From NCBI GenBank assembly GCA_028276145.1, contig JAPYWX010000081.1:1-6914 (forward strand): a stretch of DNA of 6,914 nucleotides, read 5' to 3'. This DNA is from Spirochaetota bacterium. GTDB taxonomy: Bacteria > Spirochaetota > Brevinematia > DTOW01. Numbering within the stretch: position 1 is the stretch's first letter; every line of letters begins with the position of its first letter. This document shows, piece by piece, positions 4,804 through 6,914 of this stretch. Position numbers and translations under genes: made by a program. Below the pieces are notes generated by a model. The model ran no database searches. It worked only from the letters and a program-made list of their open reading frames with translations, and was not told the origin of the DNA.

Positions 4804-4850
4804 TTGGAAAACGAAGCATCTTTGATGCGAAGTTTCCAAACGCCTTTTTT
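4804..4850 (+). terminator. Two-part hairpin followed by six T's, probable terminator of the protease gene
   Basis: Outer arms TTGGAAA (4804-4810) and TTTCCAA (4833-4839) enclose an inner stem GCATC/GATGC (4816-4820 with 4824-4828, loop TTT). Between the stems, C4812 pairs with G4832 and a symmetric GAA/GAA internal loop remains (4813-4815 with 4829-4831), plus one extra A in the outer stem. TTTTTT occupies 4845-4850, five bases after the stem, a little farther than ideal for an intrinsic terminator. The purine-rich internal loop is unusual for a plain terminator. Confidence 0.5.
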
Positions 4851-4859
4851 GTTAAGAAT

Positions 4860-4873
4860 GTGCTAATCAGCAC
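4860..4873. repeat. Isolated GTGCT/AGCAC palindrome
   Basis: GTGCT-AATC-AGCAC matches the unit found in three clusters at 2895-3254, now as a single copy 1.6 kb away in the next intergenic gap. It lies 13 bp upstream of the putative -35 box of the next gene. A dispersed copy suggests a motif used at more than one locus rather than a purely local duplication. Confidence 0.8.
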
Positions 4874-4885
4874 AGAGTGATATAT

Positions 4886-4915
4886 TTGAGTTTTTTGTTT
4901 TGGTATTTGTATAAT
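4886..4915 (+). promoter_or_regulatory. Putative promoter overlapping the first ATG of the downstream gene
   Basis: TTGAGT (4886-4891), an 18-bp spacer and a perfect TATAAT (4910-4915) form the best sigma-70-type match in the window. The -10 box contains the first two bases of ATG 4914, so transcription would begin around 4921-4923, beyond that ATG. The in-frame ATG at 4923 would then be the first codon of a leaderless message. Confidence 0.5.
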
Positions 4916-5357
4916 GTCTTACATGATTGGAGTTGTGCTTTTTTCGTTGTTTGGTGTTTTGATGGGGCTTATAGCTTCTCGTGATTTGATAAAGAGGCTT
5001 TCGAATAATGATTATAATGTTGTTAGGGTATTCAACAGAATTGAGAAAATTGACATACCTATAGGTTTTTTAGGGATGTTAGTAGGGGTTTGGAATGTAT
5101 TTTCGCCTAATTTTGGTTTTAAGGTTGGCATTCCTGGGGCTGACTTAACTATATTTGGAGCTTTGATACCGGCGAGTTTGGTGGCTTTGAGTGGGTTTGT
5201 TTTAGTTGCTCATTTTATACTTCAGTATGTGAATATTTCTGTTGAGGATAAGCAGAAGGTTATAAGCTTGGCTGATGAGTATTCGGATGTTGTGGGTGTT
5301 GCTACGGTGATTTTTTCTTTTCTACATTTAGTAACTTATCAGACGGTACTTCTTTAG
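4914..5357 (+). CDS. Four-helix integral membrane protein of unknown function
   Basis: The frame from ATG 4914 encodes 147 residues. ATG 4923 (three residues later) is the better start if the overlapping promoter is real. There is no Shine-Dalgarno for either. Hydrophobic helices are predicted by eye at ~4-21, ~48-64, ~78-104 and ~126-146. A basic cytoplasmic-type loop (ASRDLIKRLSNNDYNVVRVFNRIEK) follows helix 1, and a polar loop (SVEDKQKVISLADEYSD) lies between helices 3 and 4. Both termini would face the same side, outside if the basic loop is inside. Glycine/proline motifs GIPGADLTIFGALIPASL precede helix 3. I do not recognise the family and see no catalytic or metal-binding pattern. The TAG stop shares its G with the first base of the tRNA, and glnE lies beyond, so the three may form one transcript. 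Coding status is secure from codon use and hydrophobicity pattern. Confidence 0.82.
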   Translation: MSYMIGVVLFSLFGVLMGLIASRDLIKRLSNNDYNVVRVFNRIEKIDIPIGFLGMLVGVWNVFSPNFGFKVGIPGADLTIFGALIPASLVALSGFVLVAHFILQYVNISVEDKQKVISLADEYSDVVGVATVIFSFLHLVTYQTVLL

Positions 5358-5428
5358 GGGATGTAGCTCAGCGGGAGAGCACTGCCTTCGCACGGCAGGG
5401 GTCGGGGGTTCAAATCCCCTCATCTCCA
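5357..5428 (+). tRNA. tRNA-Ala (anticodon CGC)
   Basis: The 72 bases fold into a complete cloverleaf. The acceptor stem is 5357-5363 with 5421-5427, the D stem GCTC/GAGC, the anticodon stem CTGCC/GGCAG with loop TTCGCAC, and the T arm GGGGG/CCCCT with loop TTCAAAT. Anticodon CGC (5389-5391) reads GCG, alanine. G5359-T5425 forms the G3-U70 wobble pair, the main identity element for alanyl-tRNA synthetase, and the discriminator is A5428. The 3' CCA is not encoded (AAT follows), so it must be added by the CCA-adding enzyme. Base 1 is also the third base of the TAG stop of the upstream gene. GlnE begins 16 bp after the discriminator. Confidence 0.96.
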
Positions 5429-5444
5429 AATTTGTAATTTATCT

Positions 5445-6914
5445 ATGAACGATGAGCTAAAGGAAAAGTTAATTTACTTTGCGCCTATCCCTTCTATAGT
5501 TGTTGATAATATTGATAGATTTTTATCAATTCACTTTGATTCAAGTTTGGCTGAGAGGCTTATTGAAGAGAATATACCTTTTTTCTCAAAGCTTTTCGGT
5601 TACAGCCAATATCTAAGGGATGTAGCTTTGGCACATCCTGGGTTTGTTGATTACTCTTTTAAGCATCTTGATTCTCCTTTTGATAAAATTAACTTCTTGG
5701 AAGAGGTTTTGTCGTATTCTGAGTTTTTCCAAGAATCTAGAAAAAGTAAGTTCCTAAAATTACTTAACGATCTTAAGCAGAGGGAATTCCTGAAGATAGC
5801 AATTAGAGAGATGTTAGGAATTTCTAGTTTCGGTGAAGCTGTTAGAGAATTTTCGGATTTAGCAGATGCAGTAGTGCATCTGGTAGTGAAAATAAATTAC
5901 GATGACCTTGTCATCAATTATGGTGTACCTAGTTCTCAGTTCTGTGTTGTAGGGCTTGGTAAATTGGGAGGTAGGGAGCTAAACTATAGCTCGGACATAG
6001 ATGTCATATTTGTTTACGAAAAGGATGGGGAAACGACGAAGGGTATTCAGAATAGTGAGTTTTTTGATAAACTAGCTAAAAGTGTTGTTTATGACCTTAC
6101 TTCAAGGATGAATGGCAGTTTTTTGTTTAGGGTTGATACGAGGTTAAGACCTGATGGTGAGTTTGGACCACTTGTTAGAAGCGAGGAGAGTTATTATAGG
6201 TACTACACTGAGAGAGCTGACACGTGGGAGATACAAGCACTTGTTAAAGCTAGGTTTGTTGGCGGTGATGAAGAACTTGGCAAGAGATTTGAAAATAATA
6301 TAAAAGGTATTGTTTATTCAACCCCTGTTTCTGAAAGTGACATAGCTCAGATACTGAGCATAAAGGAAAAAATAAAGGGTGATGAGTACAATGTTAAAAA
6401 GTGTAGTGGTGGAATAAGAGATATTGAGTTCATAGTTCAAGCTTTACAACTTGTTTTTGGATTCAAAGAAGAGAGCGTTAGAGTACAGAATACTCTGGAG
6501 GCTATAAATTCCCTTTTTGCCAAAGGAATGATAAACAGTGATATTGAAATAAAGTTAAAAACATCCTACATCCTCCTAAGGAGGATTGAAAATTATATAC
6601 AACTGTATAATAACTTACAGGATTTTTCTTTGCCTGTTAAGGATAGTAATAGAATGGTTGGTATATACAGGCTTCTTTATTTCTTGGAGGGGCTACCTTC
6701 TGGTGATGAGCAACAGAAACTACTTGAGGTTTTCAAAAGAGCTAAAGAGAATGTGCTTGAGGTTAAAAGAATCATTTTCCAGAATTTCCTTGAAATATCG
6801 GGAGGCGAAGAGGTAGTTTTGTTTCTCTATAGTTCAAATGAGGAGGAGGTGAGAGATTTACTTTCATCGTATGGTTTGGACCCTGATACCTCTTTTAACT
6901 TCGTAAGTGATATA
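5445..6914 (+). CDS. glnE: Glutamine synthetase adenylyltransferase/adenylyl-removase, N-terminal half (3' end outside window)
   Basis: GlnE attaches AMP to, and removes it from, a tyrosine of each glutamine synthetase subunit, tuning nitrogen assimilation in response to PII and glutamine. The frame is open from ATG 5445 to the last base, giving 490 residues of an expected ~900-1000. They cover the N-terminal removase nucleotidyltransferase domain and the start of the linking helices. Landmarks are GLGKLGGRELNYSSDIDVIF (170-189) with the metal-binding aspartates in SDID (183-186), RVDTRLRPDGEFGPLVRS (229-246), WEIQALVKAR (261-270) and GGIRDIEFIVQALQL (322-336). These match the conserved GlnE/GlnD-type architecture closely, and the active-site residues of this domain appear intact. 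The C-terminal adenylyltransferase domain cannot be judged. No Shine-Dalgarno precedes the ATG. The gene starts 16 bp after the tRNA, so its message is probably co-transcribed with and released by tRNA processing. Confidence 0.93.
   Translation, partial: MNDELKEKLIYFAPIPSIVVDNIDRFLSIHFDSSLAERLIEENIPFFSKLFGYSQYLRDVALAHPGFVDYSFKHLDSPFDKINFLEEVLSYSEFFQESRKSKFLKLLNDLKQREFLKIAIREMLGISSFGEAVREFSDLADAVVHLVVKINYDDLVINYGVPSSQFCVVGLGKLGGRELNYSSDIDVIFVYEKDGETTKGIQNSEFFDKLAKSVVYDLTSRMNGSFLFRVDTRLRPDGEFGPLVRSEESYYRYYTERADTWEIQALVKARFVGGDEELGKRFENNIKGIVYSTPVSESDIAQILSIKEKIKGDEYNVKKCSGGIRDIEFIVQALQLVFGFKEESVRVQNTLEAINSLFAKGMINSDIEIKLKTSYILLRRIENYIQLYNNLQDFSLPVKDSNRMVGIYRLLYFLEGLPSGDEQQKLLEVFKRAKENVLEVKRIIFQNFLEISGGEEVVLFLYSSNEEEVRDLLSSYGLDPDTSFNFVSDI

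Noticed and set aside
6586..6816. Plus-strand open frame of 76 codons inside glnE in another frame
   Set aside because: The glnE frame is continuous with conserved motifs through this stretch. The alternative frame lacks a start signal and recognisable features.

Overview
The window is a compact, AT-rich bacterial segment in which every supported gene lies on the + strand. Arginine is written almost entirely with AGA/AGG and isoleucine often with ATA. The proteins are ordinary bacterial core and envelope functions: ribosomal protein L28, a clamp-loader delta-prime subunit, an S41 C-terminal processing protease, a tRNA-Ala and the first half of GlnE. A helical insertion in the delta-prime protein and the overall composition make a deep-branching or thermophile-like lineage, possibly spirochaete-related (Brevinema-like), a reasonable guess. 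The lineage is inferred from memory of the families and is not proven here.

Layout. Positions 2-373 hold the C-terminal end of an unidentified protein with an OB-fold-like tail. A promoter-like pair precedes a tight cluster: rpmB (432-626), a 54-residue single-pass membrane protein (630-794), holB-like delta-prime (about 796-1926), and possibly a 19-residue basic ORF whose start overlaps the holB stop. A secreted TPR protein follows (2018-2827). The 507 bp from 2828 to 3334 contain no convincing gene but are densely structured. Three clusters of GTGCT/AGCAC palindromes alternate with GAGGT/ACCTC hairpins, and there is one G-quadruplex motif. This ends in a promoter-like pair for the S41 protease (3335-4783). 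The next gap holds two hairpins, one followed by a T-tract, another single GTGCT/AGCAC palindrome, and a promoter-like pair whose -10 box overlaps the first ATG of a four-helix membrane protein (4914-5357). The G of that gene's TAG stop is also base 1 of tRNA-Ala(CGC) (5357-5428). GlnE starts 16 nt after the tRNA and runs off the window end.

How the genes relate. The rpmB to holB block mixes translation and replication functions and looks like one transcript. The secreted TPR protein and the S41 protease are the two envelope proteins flanking the repeat array. By analogy with NlpI-Prc and LbcA-CtpA, the TPR protein could be an adaptor for the protease, but this is inference. The membrane protein, tRNA and glnE are so tightly packed that tRNA processing would necessarily cut any common transcript and remove the last base of the membrane protein's stop codon.

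The best candidates for something undescribed are the modular palindrome/hairpin array (2895-3285) with its isolated relative at 4860-4873, and the stop-codon/tRNA overlap. Shine-Dalgarno sequences are clear only for rpmB and the small gene after it, and ambiguous for the protease. Several other genes have none.
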